A stretch of DNA of 38,189 bases from Beijerinckiaceae bacterium (GCA_025459195.1 JALORF010000007.1:1-38189), one strand, 5' to 3'; shown: positions 24,606 to 36,251, counted from the first letter of the stretch. Translations and numbers: made by a program. The notes: generated from the letters alone by a model not told the origin.

Positions 24606-25862
24606 ATGGCAACCCCCGCGCGCCTCACCCGTGACCTGACCGAGCCCGAGCCGATCCCCGAGGCGGGCATTGCCCGTGCGGTGGAGCTGATGCGTTCGGG
24701 CCGTCTGTTCCGTTATGGCGAGATGGGGGCGGACCAACTCGATGTCTCGCTGCTGGAACAGGAATTCGCCGCTTTCGTCGGGCGGCGCTATTGCGTGGCC
24801 GTCAATTCGGGTGGCGGGGCGCTGTTCATGGCGCTGAAAGTGGCCGGCGTCGAGCCGGGCGATCCGGTGCTGGTCAACGGCTTCACGCTGGCACCGGTGC
24901 CCGGTGCCATTGTCCATGCCGCAGCCCGGCCGGTGATCGTCGAGATCGGGCCTGATTATGTGATCGATGTCGTCGACCTTGCCGCCAAGGCCAGGGCCAG
25001 CGGCGCGCGGGTGCTGCTGCTGTCGCACATGCGTGGCCACCTCGCCGACATGGATGCCGTGGCGCGGGCCTGCGCCGAGCTTGGCCTTCTGCTGATCGAG
25101 GATTGCGCCCACGCCATGTGCGCCACCTGGAAGGGCCGGACCATCGGCACTTTCGGGCAGGCTGCGGCGTTCAGCGCCCAGACCTACAAGCATCTCAATG
25201 CGGGCGAGGGCGGCTTTCTGGTCCTCGATGATCCTGCCATGGCGGCGCGTGCCATCCTGCATTCGGGCTCCTACATGCTGCATGGCCAGCACCTCAGCAG
25301 CCCCGGAGCGGCGGCGCTGGCGGCTGCCAGCGGGAGTGCCGCGAATTTCAGCATGCGCATGTCCGCGCTGGCGGCCGCGATCCTGCGCCCGCAACTGGCT
25401 GAGTTGCCGCGCCGCGCCGCGCGCTGGAACGCGATCCATGACCGCATCGCTGCCGGGCTCGCGCGCTCGCAGCATGTGCGGGTGCCGCCGCGCGATGGTG
25501 GGCAGGTCTATTCGGCGACATCGGTCCAGTTCTCCGCCAAGGGTCTCGACCGGGCCGAGATGGAAGCCTTCCTGGCCGGGGCCAAGGCGCGCGGGCTGCC
25601 GATCAAATGGTTCGGTGCTGCCGAGCAGGCCGGGTTCACCAGTGCGCCACGTCACTGGACCTATGCCGGCGAGCAGGGTGCCCTTGCGGCCACCCACGCC
25701 GTTCTGGACACCCTGTGCGACATCCGCACCCCCGTTTCGCTGAGCGACGAAGAGTGCGACCTGATCGCCGCCATCGTTGTGGAGGCACTCGAAACCGTCA
25801 TCTGCGCCCGCGCGGAGGCTGGTTCAACCGGGCGGGACAACCCGCTCAAGGCCGCATCGTGA
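24606..25862 (+). CDS. DegT/DnrJ/EryC1/StrS-family PLP-dependent enzyme
   Basis: This 418-residue fold-type-I PLP enzyme has the family layout: an N-terminal arm, AFVGRRYCVAVNSGGGALFMAL (start near residue 54), and IEDCAHAM with the PLP-ring aspartate. The lysine expected to form the internal aldimine is in TYKHLNAGEGGF. Family members usually aminate ketosugars with glutamate; some act on other small ketones. It sits between the ATPase (1 nt upstream) and the binding-protein gene (19 nt downstream), an unusual place for such an enzyme. It may act on the imported compound, for instance removing or adding an amino group, but the substrate cannot be read from the sequence. Confidence 0.88.
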   Translation: MATPARLTRDLTEPEPIPEAGIARAVELMRSGRLFRYGEMGADQLDVSLLEQEFAAFVGRRYCVAVNSGGGALFMALKVAGVEPGDPVLVNGFTLAPVPGAIVHAAARPVIVEIGPDYVIDVVDLAAKARASGARVLLLSHMRGHLADMDAVARACAELGLLLIEDCAHAMCATWKGRTIGTFGQAAAFSAQTYKHLNAGEGGFLVLDDPAMAARAILHSGSYMLHGQHLSSPGAAALAAASGSAANFSMRMSALAAAILRPQLAELPRRAARWNAIHDRIAAGLARSQHVRVPPRDGGQVYSATSVQFSAKGLDRAEMEAFLAGAKARGLPIKWFGAAEQAGFTSAPRHWTYAGEQGALAATHAVLDTLCDIRTPVSLSDEECDLIAAIVVEALETVICARAEAGSTGRDNPLKAAS

Positions 25863-25881
25863 CAACCAAGGGAGAGAAACC

Positions 25882-28317
<2,436 letters not shown>

Positions 28318-28318
<1 letters not shown>

Positions 28319-29091
28319 TGGTCTTCCGGCTTGGCCATCTGTTCGACCTGACGGGCCGGACGGCGCTCGTCACGGGCGGCAACAGCGGTATCGGACTGGC
28401 CATGGCCCGAGCCCTCGGCCTTGCCGGTGCCAGTGTCGTGCTGGCGGCGCGCCGCGAAGCGGAGACTGATGACGCCATCGTTGCGCTGGCCCGGGACGAC
28501 GTCGCGGCGAAGGGCATCCTGGTTGATCTGGCAAGGGCGGACTGTGCCGGTGTGGTCGCCGCAGGGCTGGAACAGTTCGATCTTGACGTGGATATCCTCG
28601 TCAACGCCGCCGGCGTGAACCTGCGGCAGCCTTTCATGGAGGTCACGGCGGAGGCTTTCGACCTGCACATGGCGCTGCACCTGCGTGCGCCGTTCCTGCT
28701 GACACAGGCGCTGGCGCCCATGATGGCTGCGAAGAATTTCGGGCGCATCATCAACCTTGCTTCCCTGCAAAGCACACGCGCCTTTCCGAATTCTGCACCT
28801 TACGGGGCTGGCAAAGGCGGGATCGTGCAGTTGACCCGCGCCATCGCCGAGGAGTGGTCGCGGCATGGCGTCACCTGCAATGCCATCGCTCCCGGCTTTT
28901 TCCCGACACCGCTGACCGCGCCGGTGTTCGGCGATCCCGAGCGCGCGGCGCGCAATGCGGCGCAGACGGCGATCGGCCGCAATGGCGAACTGGAAGACCT
29001 GGCCGGTGCCACCGTCTTTCTGGCATCGCAGGCATCGGCCTACATCACCGGCCAGACGCTGGCCGTCGATGGCGGCTTCACGGCACGATGA
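28318..29091 (+). CDS. Short-chain dehydrogenase/reductase (HpsO-like candidate)
   Basis: This 257-residue classical SDR has the cofactor motif TGGNSGIG (19-26), NAAG (96-99), a catalytic serine in NLASLQS (S149) and the Y162-x3-K166 pair (YGAGK). The C-terminus is VDGGF. An arginine pair after the second strand (AARRE) suggests NADP(H) is possible. Its ATG overlaps the stop of the HisD-family gene by one base (TGATG), so it is co-translated. In known DHPS operons an SDR (HpsO) interconverts the C2 hydroxyl and ketone, racemising the substrate for HpsN. The same role is inferred here from order and company only. Confidence 0.88.
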
Positions 29092-29104
29092 AGGGGACAG
29101 GCTG

Positions 29105-30100
29105 ATGAAAGCCCTCGTCTATCTCGGACCCAACCAGATGGTCCACCGCGACGAGCCGGAGCCCGTGCCGCTGGCGGACGAGGTTCTGGTCAGGGTCGAA
29201 GCCGTGGGCATCTGCGGCTCGGACATGCATGCCTATCACGGCTTCGACAGCCGCAGGCCGCCACCGCTGATCCTTGGCCATGAGGCCGCAGGGCGGATCG
29301 TTTCAGGCCCCCGTGCCGGCCAGCGCGTCACCATCAACCCGCTCGTGGTCGATCCCGCCTGCCCCTATGCCATCGAGGGGCGCTGGCATCTGTCCCCGAC
29401 ACGGCAGATCATCTCGATGCCGCCGCGGCCCGGTGCCTTTGCCGAATTCGTGCGTATCCCCGAGCGTAATGTGGTGGCGATTGCCGATGACATGCCGATC
29501 AGCACGGCGGCTCTGGCCGAGCCTGTCGCCGTGGCCTGGCATGCGGTCCGGATCGGCATGGAGCGCCTGCACCTGCCGCTCGCCTCGGCCAGGGTCGTGG
29601 TGCTGGGCGGCGGGGCCATCGGGCTCGCCTCCGGGCTCGTCGCCCGCCATTTCGGTGCCCATGATGTGCGCGTGGGCGAAACCAACGCGATGCGCCGCGC
29701 CACACTCAGCCAGCATGAGGGCTTCGAGGCCTATGATCCGCTGGTGCCGGGCGTGGTTGCCGACAGCAGCGTCGATCTGGTGATCGACGCGGTGGGTGCG
29801 GTCGCCACGCGCAGCGCTGCCTCGGCCATGGTGCGTCCTGGCGGGGTCATCGTGCATGTCGGCCTGCTGCCCGGGCAGGAGGGGCTCGATGTGCGCAAGA
29901 TCACCCTTCAGGAGGTCACGGTGATGGGCTCCTACTGCTACACGCCCACCGATTTCGTCGACACCGTGAAGGCGCTGGCGGCGCGGCAACTGGGTGCGCT
30001 GGGCTGGTTCGAGGAACGCCCGCTGGCGGATGGACCCGCTGCCTTTGCGGCCATTGACGAGGGGCGCATCGCCGCTGCCAAGATCGTGCTGCGCTGCTGA
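29105..30100 (+). CDS. Zinc-type alcohol dehydrogenase, MDR family (HpsP-like candidate)
   Basis: This 331-residue medium-chain dehydrogenase has catalytic-zinc residues C37 (GICGSDMHAYHG), H59-E60 (LGHEAAG) and E139 (LAEPVAVAWHA). The Rossmann motif is VLGGGAIGL. The lobe that normally holds four zinc-binding cysteines (residues about 80-100) has only one cysteine, C86, so structural zinc is probably absent. The ATG at 29105 follows the SDR stop by 13 nt. Together with the SDR it could supply the stereochemically opposite oxidation, as HpsP does with HpsO; the assignment is by context. The gene ends 2 nt before the convergent deacetylase gene. Confidence 0.86.
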   Translation: MKALVYLGPNQMVHRDEPEPVPLADEVLVRVEAVGICGSDMHAYHGFDSRRPPPLILGHEAAGRIVSGPRAGQRVTINPLVVDPACPYAIEGRWHLSPTRQIISMPPRPGAFAEFVRIPERNVVAIADDMPISTAALAEPVAVAWHAVRIGMERLHLPLASARVVVLGGGAIGLASGLVARHFGAHDVRVGETNAMRRATLSQHEGFEAYDPLVPGVVADSSVDLVIDAVGAVATRSAASAMVRPGGVIVHVGLLPGQEGLDVRKITLQEVTVMGSYCYTPTDFVDTVKALAARQLGALGWFEERPLADGPAAFAAIDEGRIAAAKIVLRC

Positions 30101-30102
30101 TT

Positions 30103-31008
30103 TCAGCCGGCCCCTAGCCCCTGCCCGACATGCCGCGCGACCTGCTCATGGGTGGCGAACCAGACGCCGCCGCTGCCGGCTGCCTTGTCCTTGATGTGGC
30201 GGATCACGTCCTCAAGGATGAAGATGCGCGAGCGGTAGGTGATGACATGCGGGTGCATGGTCAGCAGGAAGAGTCCTCCCTCCGCATGGGCCCGGTCGAA
30301 CTCGCGGATGAAGATGTCGAGCACGGCGGGCGGCGGGGTGTAGGGCCTCAGCGCCTGAAACCGGTTCATGTTGAAATAGGGCGCATCGTCCCTGATCCAT
30401 TCCACTGGCAACTCGACGATGCCGGTCGGCTCGCCGTTTTCCAGCAACTCGTAAGGATCGTCGTCCGCCATCAGGGAGCTATCGTAGATCAGGCCCATTT
30501 CCCGCTGGATTTTCAGGGTCGCGGGCGAGAAGTCCCACGATGGCGTGCGCATGCCGACGGGCCTTCTGCCGGTGATGGCCTCAAGGGCATCGGCGGCGCG
30601 GAAATGCAGGTCGCGCTCGACCGCTTCGGGCAGGACCGAGTTCAGCTCATGAATCCAGCCATGCAGGCCGATCTCGTGCCCTTCGGCGATGACGCGGCGC
30701 TGTTCGTCCGGGTAGAGCTTGGCGGCGACCGCCGGCACGAAGAACGAGGCGGGAATGGCCTCGCGCTTCAGGATGTCGAGAATGCGCGGGATGCCGACGC
30801 GCGTGCCATATTGACCCCAGGACATGCGCCCGATCGAGATGCCGCCATCACGCAACTCGTTGGTGTCATGGTCGCTGTCGAAGGACAGCGCGACGGCCGA
30901 GCGTGCGCCGCCGGGCCAGGTGGCCGGCTTCAGCGAGCGGCCGGCGCGGACCTGTCCGACACGGCGTTGCCATTCCTCGTCCGGCCATTCCCAGGGTTGC
31001 TGGTCCAT
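30103..31008 (-). CDS. Polysaccharide deacetylase (CE4/NodB)-family hydrolase, PuuE-like
   Basis: This 301-residue protein has no signal peptide, so it is cytosolic. NodB-type motifs are present: the first aspartates in LSFDSDHDT (D44, D46), the metal histidines in HEIGLHGWIH (H111, H116, H120), RTPSWDFSP, and a late TMHPHV. Cytosolic members of this family hydrolyse C-N bonds in small molecules (for example allantoin in PuuE), rather than chitin or peptidoglycan. It is the last gene of the Dpp-type operon, 3 nt after the DppF-like stop. It probably hydrolyses an amide of the imported compound. Confidence 0.88.
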   Translation of the reverse strand: MDQQPWEWPDEEWQRRVGQVRAGRSLKPATWPGGARSAVALSFDSDHDTNELRDGGISIGRMSWGQYGTRVGIPRILDILKREAIPASFFVPAVAAKLYPDEQRRVIAEGHEIGLHGWIHELNSVLPEAVERDLHFRAADALEAITGRRPVGMRTPSWDFSPATLKIQREMGLIYDSSLMADDDPYELLENGEPTGIVELPVEWIRDDAPYFNMNRFQALRPYTPPPAVLDIFIREFDRAHAEGGLFLLTMHPHVITYRSRIFILEDVIRHIKDKAAGSGGVWFATHEQVARHVGQGLGAG

Positions 31009-31011
31009 GTC

Positions 31012-32043
31012 TCAGGCCTCGTCGGCAAGGGGAAAGTGGCAGGCCACGGCGTGGCCGGTCACGGCATCCGGGCGGCCCGCCAGTTCGGGGGCTTCCGAGC
31101 GGCAACGCGCTTCCGCGCGCGGGCAGCGCTGGTGGAAATGGCAGCCCGGCGGCGGTGACAGCGGGGAGGGCAGTTCGCCCTGGATCGGCTTGAAGGTCAC
31201 CAGTTCGTCACGGCCCGTGACCAGCTTGGGCACGCTGTCGAGCAGGGCGCGGGTGTAGGGGTGGCGTGGTGTGGCGAAGATCTGCGCTGCCGGGCCGATC
31301 TCGACAATTCGCCCCAGATACATGATCGCCACGCGGTCGCAGAGATGGCGCACGACGCCGAGGTCATGGCTGATGAACAGCATGGTCAGGCCAAGCTCGC
31401 GCCGGAGCTTGAGGAACAGGTTGATGATCTGCGCCTGGATCGAAACATCCAGCGAAGCCACCGGCTCGTCGCAGACCAGCACATCGGGCTGCATGGCGAG
31501 GGCCCGGGCAATGGCGACACGCTGGCGCTGGCCGCCGGAGAACTGATGGGGAAAGCGTCCGGCGGCTTCGGCGGGCAGGCCGACCGCTGTCAGCCAGCGC
31601 GTCACATAATCCTGCGCATCAGCGCGCGTGACGAGGCCGTGGGCGAGGGGGCCTTCGCTGATGGTCTCACCGATGCGCACGCGTGGGTCGAGCGAAGCGA
31701 ACGGGTCCTGGAACACCATCTGGATGCGGGTCGTTCGCTTGAGCGGCGTGCGACCATCGCCCATCACAGTGACGCCGGCAATGCTGGCCCGCCCTTCGCT
31801 TGGCGGATGGATGCCGGCGATGACCCGCCCCAGCGTGGACTTGCCACAACCTGACTCGCCGACAAGGCCAAGCACCTCGCCGGCCTCGATGCCGAACGAA
31901 ACCCGGTCGACGGCATGCACCGTCCGCGTCTCCACCGGGCTGCCGAGCAGCGCCGCCAGCCTGTCACCAAGGCTGACCTGCGGCGTGAAGCGCTTGGACA
32001 CCGCCTCAACCTCGACCAGCTTTGCGGGTTGGGTCGCCATCAT
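31012..32043 (-). CDS. Peptide/nickel ABC transporter ATPase, DppF/OppF-like
   Basis: This 343-residue protein is the second ATPase of a DppBCDF-type importer. It has Walker A GESGCGKST, a Q-loop in VFQDPFASLDPR, signature FSGGQRQRVAIARAL, Walker B VLVCDEPVASLD and the switch ISHDLGVVRHL. The C-terminal oligopeptide-transporter region has the cysteine cluster CHFHQRCPRAEARC, typical of the iron-sulfur site reported in this subfamily. The ATG at 32043 overlaps the DppD-like stop as ATGA, and a second ATG follows immediately; an open upstream extension was rejected. It acts at the inner face of the membrane as a heterodimer with the DppD-like ATPase. Confidence 0.95.
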   Translation of the reverse strand: MMATQPAKLVEVEAVSKRFTPQVSLGDRLAALLGSPVETRTVHAVDRVSFGIEAGEVLGLVGESGCGKSTLGRVIAGIHPPSEGRASIAGVTVMGDGRTPLKRTTRIQMVFQDPFASLDPRVRIGETISEGPLAHGLVTRADAQDYVTRWLTAVGLPAEAAGRFPHQFSGGQRQRVAIARALAMQPDVLVCDEPVASLDVSIQAQIINLFLKLRRELGLTMLFISHDLGVVRHLCDRVAIMYLGRIVEIGPAAQIFATPRHPYTRALLDSVPKLVTGRDELVTFKPIQGELPSPLSPPPGCHFHQRCPRAEARCRSEAPELAGRPDAVTGHAVACHFPLADEA

Positions 32044-33017
32044 GGAACGGTCTCCGCGGCCAGCGGGTGGTGGCACCTGACACGGCGGCCTGCCCCGGCG
32101 CTGAGGGCCGGCATGGTCGCGCACTGCGCATCGGCAAATCCGCAGCGGGGCTGGAAGGCACAGCCCTTCGGCAGGTCGATCAGCGAGGGCATGGTGCCGG
32201 GGATCTGCACGAGATCCTCCCCTGGGGGTGCCATGCCCGGCAAGGAGCCGAGCAGGCCGCGCGTGTAGGGATGGTGCGGCTGGCGCAGCACCTGAGCCAT
32301 CGGTCCGGCCTCGATCAGCCGGCCCGCATACATGACGAGGATGCGCGAGGCGACGGAGGAGACGGTGGCGAGATCATGGCTGATCCAGATCATCGCCGTG
32401 CCCAGCCGCGCCGCCAGCGATTTCATCTCGGTCAGGATCTGGGCCTGGATCGAGACATCGAGCGCGGTGGTCGGCTCGTCGCAGATGATCAGCTTCGGGC
32501 GGTTGAGCAGGGCGATGGCGATGGCGACGCGCTGGCGCATGCCGCCGGAGAACTGATGGGGATAGGCCTCGATGCGCCGCGCAGCATCGGGGATGCCGAC
32601 CGCACCCAGCACCTCGATGCAGCGCGCGCGCGCCGCCGCATCACCAAGGTTCTCATGGGCGGCGATGGCCAGCCGCATCTGGGTTTCGATGGTCAGCACA
32701 GGATTGAGCGTGGCCGACGGGTCCTGGAACACCATGGCGATCTCGCGCCCGCGCATCGAGCGCAGTTCGGCATGGGAGAGGCCGACCAGTTCGCGGCCAT
32801 TGAGCTTCACCGAGCCCGAGACGATGCGGCCGGGCGGATCGATCAACCCGAGGATCGAGAAGCCGGTGACACTCTTGCCAGATCCTGACTCGCCCACGAG
32901 CCCGACGATCTCGCCTTCCGCCACCGTGAAGGAGACATCCTCGACCGCATTGAGCGAGCCCGCCCGCGTGGCGAAGCGCGTGGTCAGGCCGCTGACATCG
33001 AGCAGGACCGGGCTCAT
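32040..33017 (-). CDS. Peptide/nickel ABC transporter ATPase, DppD/OppD-like
   Basis: This 325-residue protein is the first ATPase of the importer. It starts MSPVLLDVSGLTTRF and has Walker A GESGSGKSV, VFQDPSATLNPV, signature FSGGMRQRVAIAIAL, Walker B IICDEPTTALD and switch ISHDLATVSSVA. The C-terminal cysteine region is CAFQPRCGFADAQC. The ATG at 33017 overlaps the DppC-like stop as ATGA. A much longer frame to 33437 lies antiparallel-free inside the permease gene and is a shadow, so it was not used. Confidence 0.95.
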   Translation of the reverse strand: MSPVLLDVSGLTTRFATRAGSLNAVEDVSFTVAEGEIVGLVGESGSGKSVTGFSILGLIDPPGRIVSGSVKLNGRELVGLSHAELRSMRGREIAMVFQDPSATLNPVLTIETQMRLAIAAHENLGDAAARARCIEVLGAVGIPDAARRIEAYPHQFSGGMRQRVAIAIALLNRPKLIICDEPTTALDVSIQAQILTEMKSLAARLGTAMIWISHDLATVSSVASRILVMYAGRLIEAGPMAQVLRQPHHPYTRGLLGSLPGMAPPGEDLVQIPGTMPSLIDLPKGCAFQPRCGFADAQCATMPALSAGAGRRVRCHHPLAAETVP

Positions 33018-33895
33018 CGCTTCAGCCTCGGATTGAGCTGGTCGCGAACCTGGTCGCCGACCAGATTGATGGCAACGATCAGCACGATCAGCGCCACTCC
33101 CGGATAGATCGAGATCCAGTAGCGCCCGGAGAGCATGTACTGGAAGCCGTTGGCAATCAGCATGCCGAGCGATGGCTCGGTGACCGGCAGGCCAAGTCCG
33201 AGGAAAGACAAGGTCGCTTCCAGCGCGATCGAGTTGGCGACCTGCACGGTCGCGACCACGATCAGCGGCGGCAGGCAATTGGGCAGGATATGACGGAACA
33301 CGACGCGCCGTGCCGCCAGCGGCGTGGAGAGCGCGGCATCGACATAATCCTTCGAGCGCTCCGCCGATGCAGCGCCGTGAGCGGTGCGGGCGAAATAGGC
33401 GTATTGTGCCGTCACCAGAGCCGCGATGAGCGGCCATTTGCCCTGTCCCAGCAAGGCCGCCAGCACCAGAGCCAGCAGGATCGCGGGAAAAGAAAGCTGG
33501 AGATCGATGATGCGCATGATCAGCGCCTCAATGCGGCCACCGAAGAAGGCAGCGAAAGCGCCCAGCGTCGCCCCAAGCGCAAAGGCGATGGCCCCGGCAA
33601 TCAGGCCGATCTGGATCGAGATGCGCAGGCCATAGAGGATGGCCGAGAGCAGGTCGCGGCCCTGCGCATCCGTTCCAAGCCAGTGCGTGAAGCCCTTCGA
33701 GCCGACAAAGCCAGGTGGCCGGCGCGCATCCATCAGCACCAGATTGGCCAGATCATAAGGGTTCTGCGGCGAGATCAGCGGGGCTGCAATGGCCAGCGCG
33801 CTGATCGCGATGACCACGCCGAGCGCGATCACGGCCACCGTGTTGTTGCGGAACTCGCCCCAGAACCGGGCCAGTGGCGTTGCGGCTTCGGTCAT
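33014..33895 (-). CDS. Peptide/nickel ABC transporter permease, DppC/OppC-like
   Basis: This 293-residue inner-membrane protein has one N-terminal helix (about 15-40), the GTDAQGRDLLSAILYG-type DppC signature, five more helices and a YVDAALSTPLAARRVVFRH-type EAA loop. It ends VGDQVRDQLNPRLKR, as is usual for DppC. It pairs with the DppB-like permease to form the channel. The ATG overlaps the DppB-like stop as ATGA, and its own stop overlaps the DppD-like start, so the whole transporter is one coupled unit. Confidence 0.95.
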   Translation of the reverse strand: MTEAATPLARFWGEFRNNTVAVIALGVVIAISALAIAAPLISPQNPYDLANLVLMDARRPPGFVGSKGFTHWLGTDAQGRDLLSAILYGLRISIQIGLIAGAIAFALGATLGAFAAFFGGRIEALIMRIIDLQLSFPAILLALVLAALLGQGKWPLIAALVTAQYAYFARTAHGAASAERSKDYVDAALSTPLAARRVVFRHILPNCLPPLIVVATVQVANSIALEATLSFLGLGLPVTEPSLGMLIANGFQYMLSGRYWISIYPGVALIVLIVAINLVGDQVRDQLNPRLKR

Positions 33896-34866
33896 GCCGC
33901 CCTCCGGGTCCGAAGGCGCGGATCAAGCGCGGCATAGGCCACGTCGACGCTCAGGTTGATCATGATGAAGAAGAACGCCACCAGCATCAGGTAGGCGACC
34001 ATGACCGGCCGGTCGAGCGTCGAGATCGAATCGATGATCAGCTTGCCGACGCCGGGCCACGAGAAGATCGTTTCGGTGACGACGGCGAAGGCGAGGGTCG
34101 AGCCGAATTCGAGGCCGAACACCGTGACGATGGGAATGGCGATCAGGCGCAGCACATGGCGCAGGAGGATGGTGCCCTCGCTCAGGCCAGCAGCGCGCGC
34201 GAACTTCACGGTGTCGGTGAGCATCACCTCGCGGGTGCCGGCGCGGGCGAGCCTGACCATCAGGGCGAACTTGAACAGCGACAGGTTCAGCGCCGGCAAG
34301 AACAGGTGCGTCAACCCGTTCCAGGTCAGAAAGCTCCACTGGATGCCGAAAAGGGAGGCCGTATCGCCGCGATTGCCTGCCGGCAGCCAGCCCAGCGAGA
34401 CCGCAAAGGTGAAGATCAGCACCAGCCCGATCCAGAAGGTCGGCACCGAAAAGCCCAGGATCGAGATCGCCATGATGGCTTTCGAAGCGGCGCTGTCGGG
34501 CCTGTAGCCGGCATACATGCCCAGTGGCACGCCCAGCGCGGTCGCGCCGATCACTGCGGCCAGCGTGAGTTCCAGCGTTGCTGGCAGCCGCGAGAAGATC
34601 AGGTCGAGCACCGGCATGTTATAGACGAAGGAGCGCCCGAAATCGCCGCGCACCAGCCGGCCGAGAAAATCGAGATATTGTTTCCACAAGGGCTGATCGA
34701 GCCCGTAGGCGCGGATCGTCTGTTCGCGGATGAGTTGTGTCGCATCGGGCGAGATCAGCACGTCGATCGGGTTGCCAACCGCATAGACGCCCGTGAACAC
34801 CAGCGCCGAAATCACCAGCATGACCACGAAGGCCTGAAGCACGCGCTGGATGATGAAGCCTAGCAT
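33892..34866 (-). CDS. Peptide/nickel ABC transporter permease, DppB/OppB-like
   Basis: This 324-residue inner-membrane protein has the canonical DppB start (MLGFIIQRVLQAFVVMLVIS). A periplasmic segment with YGLDQPLWKQYLDFL and GDFGRSF follows, then five further helices with an EAA-type loop (ARAAGLSEGTILLRHVL). It closes with DVAYAALDPRLR. The family imports di- and oligopeptides, nickel chelates, haem and other amides. It begins 43 nt after the creatininase-family gene and is followed by dppC-, dppD- and dppF-like genes, all overlapping. The matching binding protein is divergent at 36352. Confidence 0.95.
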   Translation of the reverse strand: MLGFIIQRVLQAFVVMLVISALVFTGVYAVGNPIDVLISPDATQLIREQTIRAYGLDQPLWKQYLDFLGRLVRGDFGRSFVYNMPVLDLIFSRLPATLELTLAAVIGATALGVPLGMYAGYRPDSAASKAIMAISILGFSVPTFWIGLVLIFTFAVSLGWLPAGNRGDTASLFGIQWSFLTWNGLTHLFLPALNLSLFKFALMVRLARAGTREVMLTDTVKFARAAGLSEGTILLRHVLRLIAIPIVTVFGLEFGSTLAFAVVTETIFSWPGVGKLIIDSISTLDRPVMVAYLMLVAFFFIMINLSVDVAYAALDPRLRTRRAA

Positions 34867-34909
34867 GGCATCATCCGCTTGCCGGGGCGGGTTGCAGCCC
34901 TGGCCGGGC

Positions 34910-35611
34910 TCATGCCCATCCCTCCGTGATCAGGGCACGGGTTTCCGTCACGGCGGTCTGCCAGATGGCCAGCATCTCCTCGTCGGCGCGCTGGTAAAGC
35001 CCGCCATAGTTGCCATCACCGAGCATGGCCTTCTTGGCACCGGGATCAAGCTGCTGGAAGCGACCCAGATCCAGCATCGGCTTCTGGGTGGCCGGCATGG
35101 CGATGTTGCCGAGTCGCGTCCACGGAAAGTTTTCCATCCACGAGGCATGGCTGGCGATGGGGTCGATGCGCTGGACATGGGCCATCGTGGCCGGCGCACT
35201 CCACCAGTTGTGCCATTTGACCTGAATGCCGCGGTTGCGGTCCAGCCATTCGAGCACGGCACCGTGGGCCGGTGAATTGCCGCCGTGGCCGTTGACGATG
35301 GTGATGCGATCAAAACCGGAGCGCACCATGCCATCGAGCACATCGCTGATCAGGGCGCACAGGGTCGACAGCCTCAGCGTGACCGTGCCCGGATAATCGA
35401 CGAAGCTGGGGGTCAGCCCGTAGTTCAGGACCGGAAAGACGGGAATGCCGGTGCCGGCCACCGCATCGAGCGCCACCCGCTCGGCCAGGATCGCATCGAC
35501 GCACAGGCTCAGGTGGGCATGCTGCTCGGTGGAGCCCACGGGCAGCACGGCGCGCCCATCTGCTTTCGCCCGGGCCTCGACCTGCATCCAGTTCATCTCG
35601 GCGATGCGCAT
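34910..35611 (-). CDS. Creatininase-family amidohydrolase
   Basis: This 233-residue cytosolic metalloenzyme is of the creatininase/creatinine amidohydrolase fold. The metal-binding motif is LPVGSTEQHAHLSLCVD (E29, H33, D39); it differs from the usual EQHGPHLPL by one missing residue. The conserved VNGHGGNSPAH block follows. Family members open cyclic amides or hydrolyse formamides and related C-N bonds. The gene is 4 nt after the MarR gene and upstream of the Dpp-like transporter, so it probably processes the imported compound. The substrate is not determined by sequence, and creatinine itself is only one possibility. Confidence 0.88.
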   Translation of the reverse strand: MRIAEMNWMQVEARAKADGRAVLPVGSTEQHAHLSLCVDAILAERVALDAVAGTGIPVFPVLNYGLTPSFVDYPGTVTLRLSTLCALISDVLDGMVRSGFDRITIVNGHGGNSPAHGAVLEWLDRNRGIQVKWHNWWSAPATMAHVQRIDPIASHASWMENFPWTRLGNIAMPATQKPMLDLGRFQQLDPGAKKAMLGDGNYGGLYQRADEEMLAIWQTAVTETRALITEGWA

Positions 35612-35615
35612 GGTC

Positions 35616-36209
35616 TCAGTCTCCGTTGCGGGGTGTTTCGCTGTCGCCGTGGAACATGGCCAGCACGACCTTGGCCATCAGGGCGGACAGGGTCTCGCGC
35701 TCGACAAGACTGAGCGGTGCGAGCATTTCGGCTTCGAGCGCCACGAAGCGCGGCAAGGCTTCCTCGAAGATGGCGCGGCCTGCCGGCGTCAGCGACAGGA
35801 ACTGCTGGCGGCGGTCGATCATGTCGGTGCGGCGCAGCACCAGCCCGATGCGGATCAGCCGGTTGACCGCTCGGCTCAGCGTGTTTTTCGGGAAGGCGGT
35901 CGACGAGGCGATCTCGCTGGCGGTGATGCCATCCTGCAAGGCAAGGCTGTAGATCACCACGAACTCGATGCGGGCGAGGCCGAAGCGCTCCGCCACCCAG
36001 CCATAGAGCGGCTGATTGTAGCGCAAGGCCAGATAGTTGAAGCGCGCGGCAAAGCCGCAAGGGTTCTTCCACAGCCGCGCATGGGTGAACGAATCCAGCC
36101 GCTGACGCGCCAGCATCTCCGCGCCGATCCCGGCTTCGGTCGCAGCGCCATGGCCAACGAGAACAGAGCCGGCATAGGCACGGCCGGGGAGGGCGTCAGG
36201 CTGTTCCAT
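35616..36209 (-). CDS. MarR-family transcriptional regulator
   Basis: This 197-residue winged-helix regulator has helix-turn-helix ITASEIASSTAFPKNTLSRAV and wing RTDMIDRRQQFLSLTPAGRAIF. Helices for dimerisation lie at both ends. It has an N-terminal extension of about 50 residues compared with a minimal MarR. The ATG at 36209 (MEQPDAL) was preferred to a TTG at 36248. It is the first gene of the operon with the creatininase and transporter genes and is divergent from the binding-protein gene. An inverted repeat (36252-36271) between them is a candidate binding site. It is probably released by the imported compound or a breakdown product. Confidence 0.92.
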   Translation of the reverse strand: MEQPDALPGRAYAGSVLVGHGAATEAGIGAEMLARQRLDSFTHARLWKNPCGFAARFNYLALRYNQPLYGWVAERFGLARIEFVVIYSLALQDGITASEIASSTAFPKNTLSRAVNRLIRIGLVLRRTDMIDRRQQFLSLTPAGRAIFEEALPRFVALEAEMLAPLSLVERETLSALMAKVVLAMFHGDSETPRNGD

Positions 36210-36251
36210 CACGAACCTTATGTGAGTTGGTGGCGAGTATATCGGCAAAAA

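Noticed and set aside
33874-34863. A 329-codon plus-strand frame opposite the DppB-like gene
   Set aside because: Its composition is charged and glutamine/histidine-rich, as expected for the complement of a membrane protein; DppB is unambiguous.
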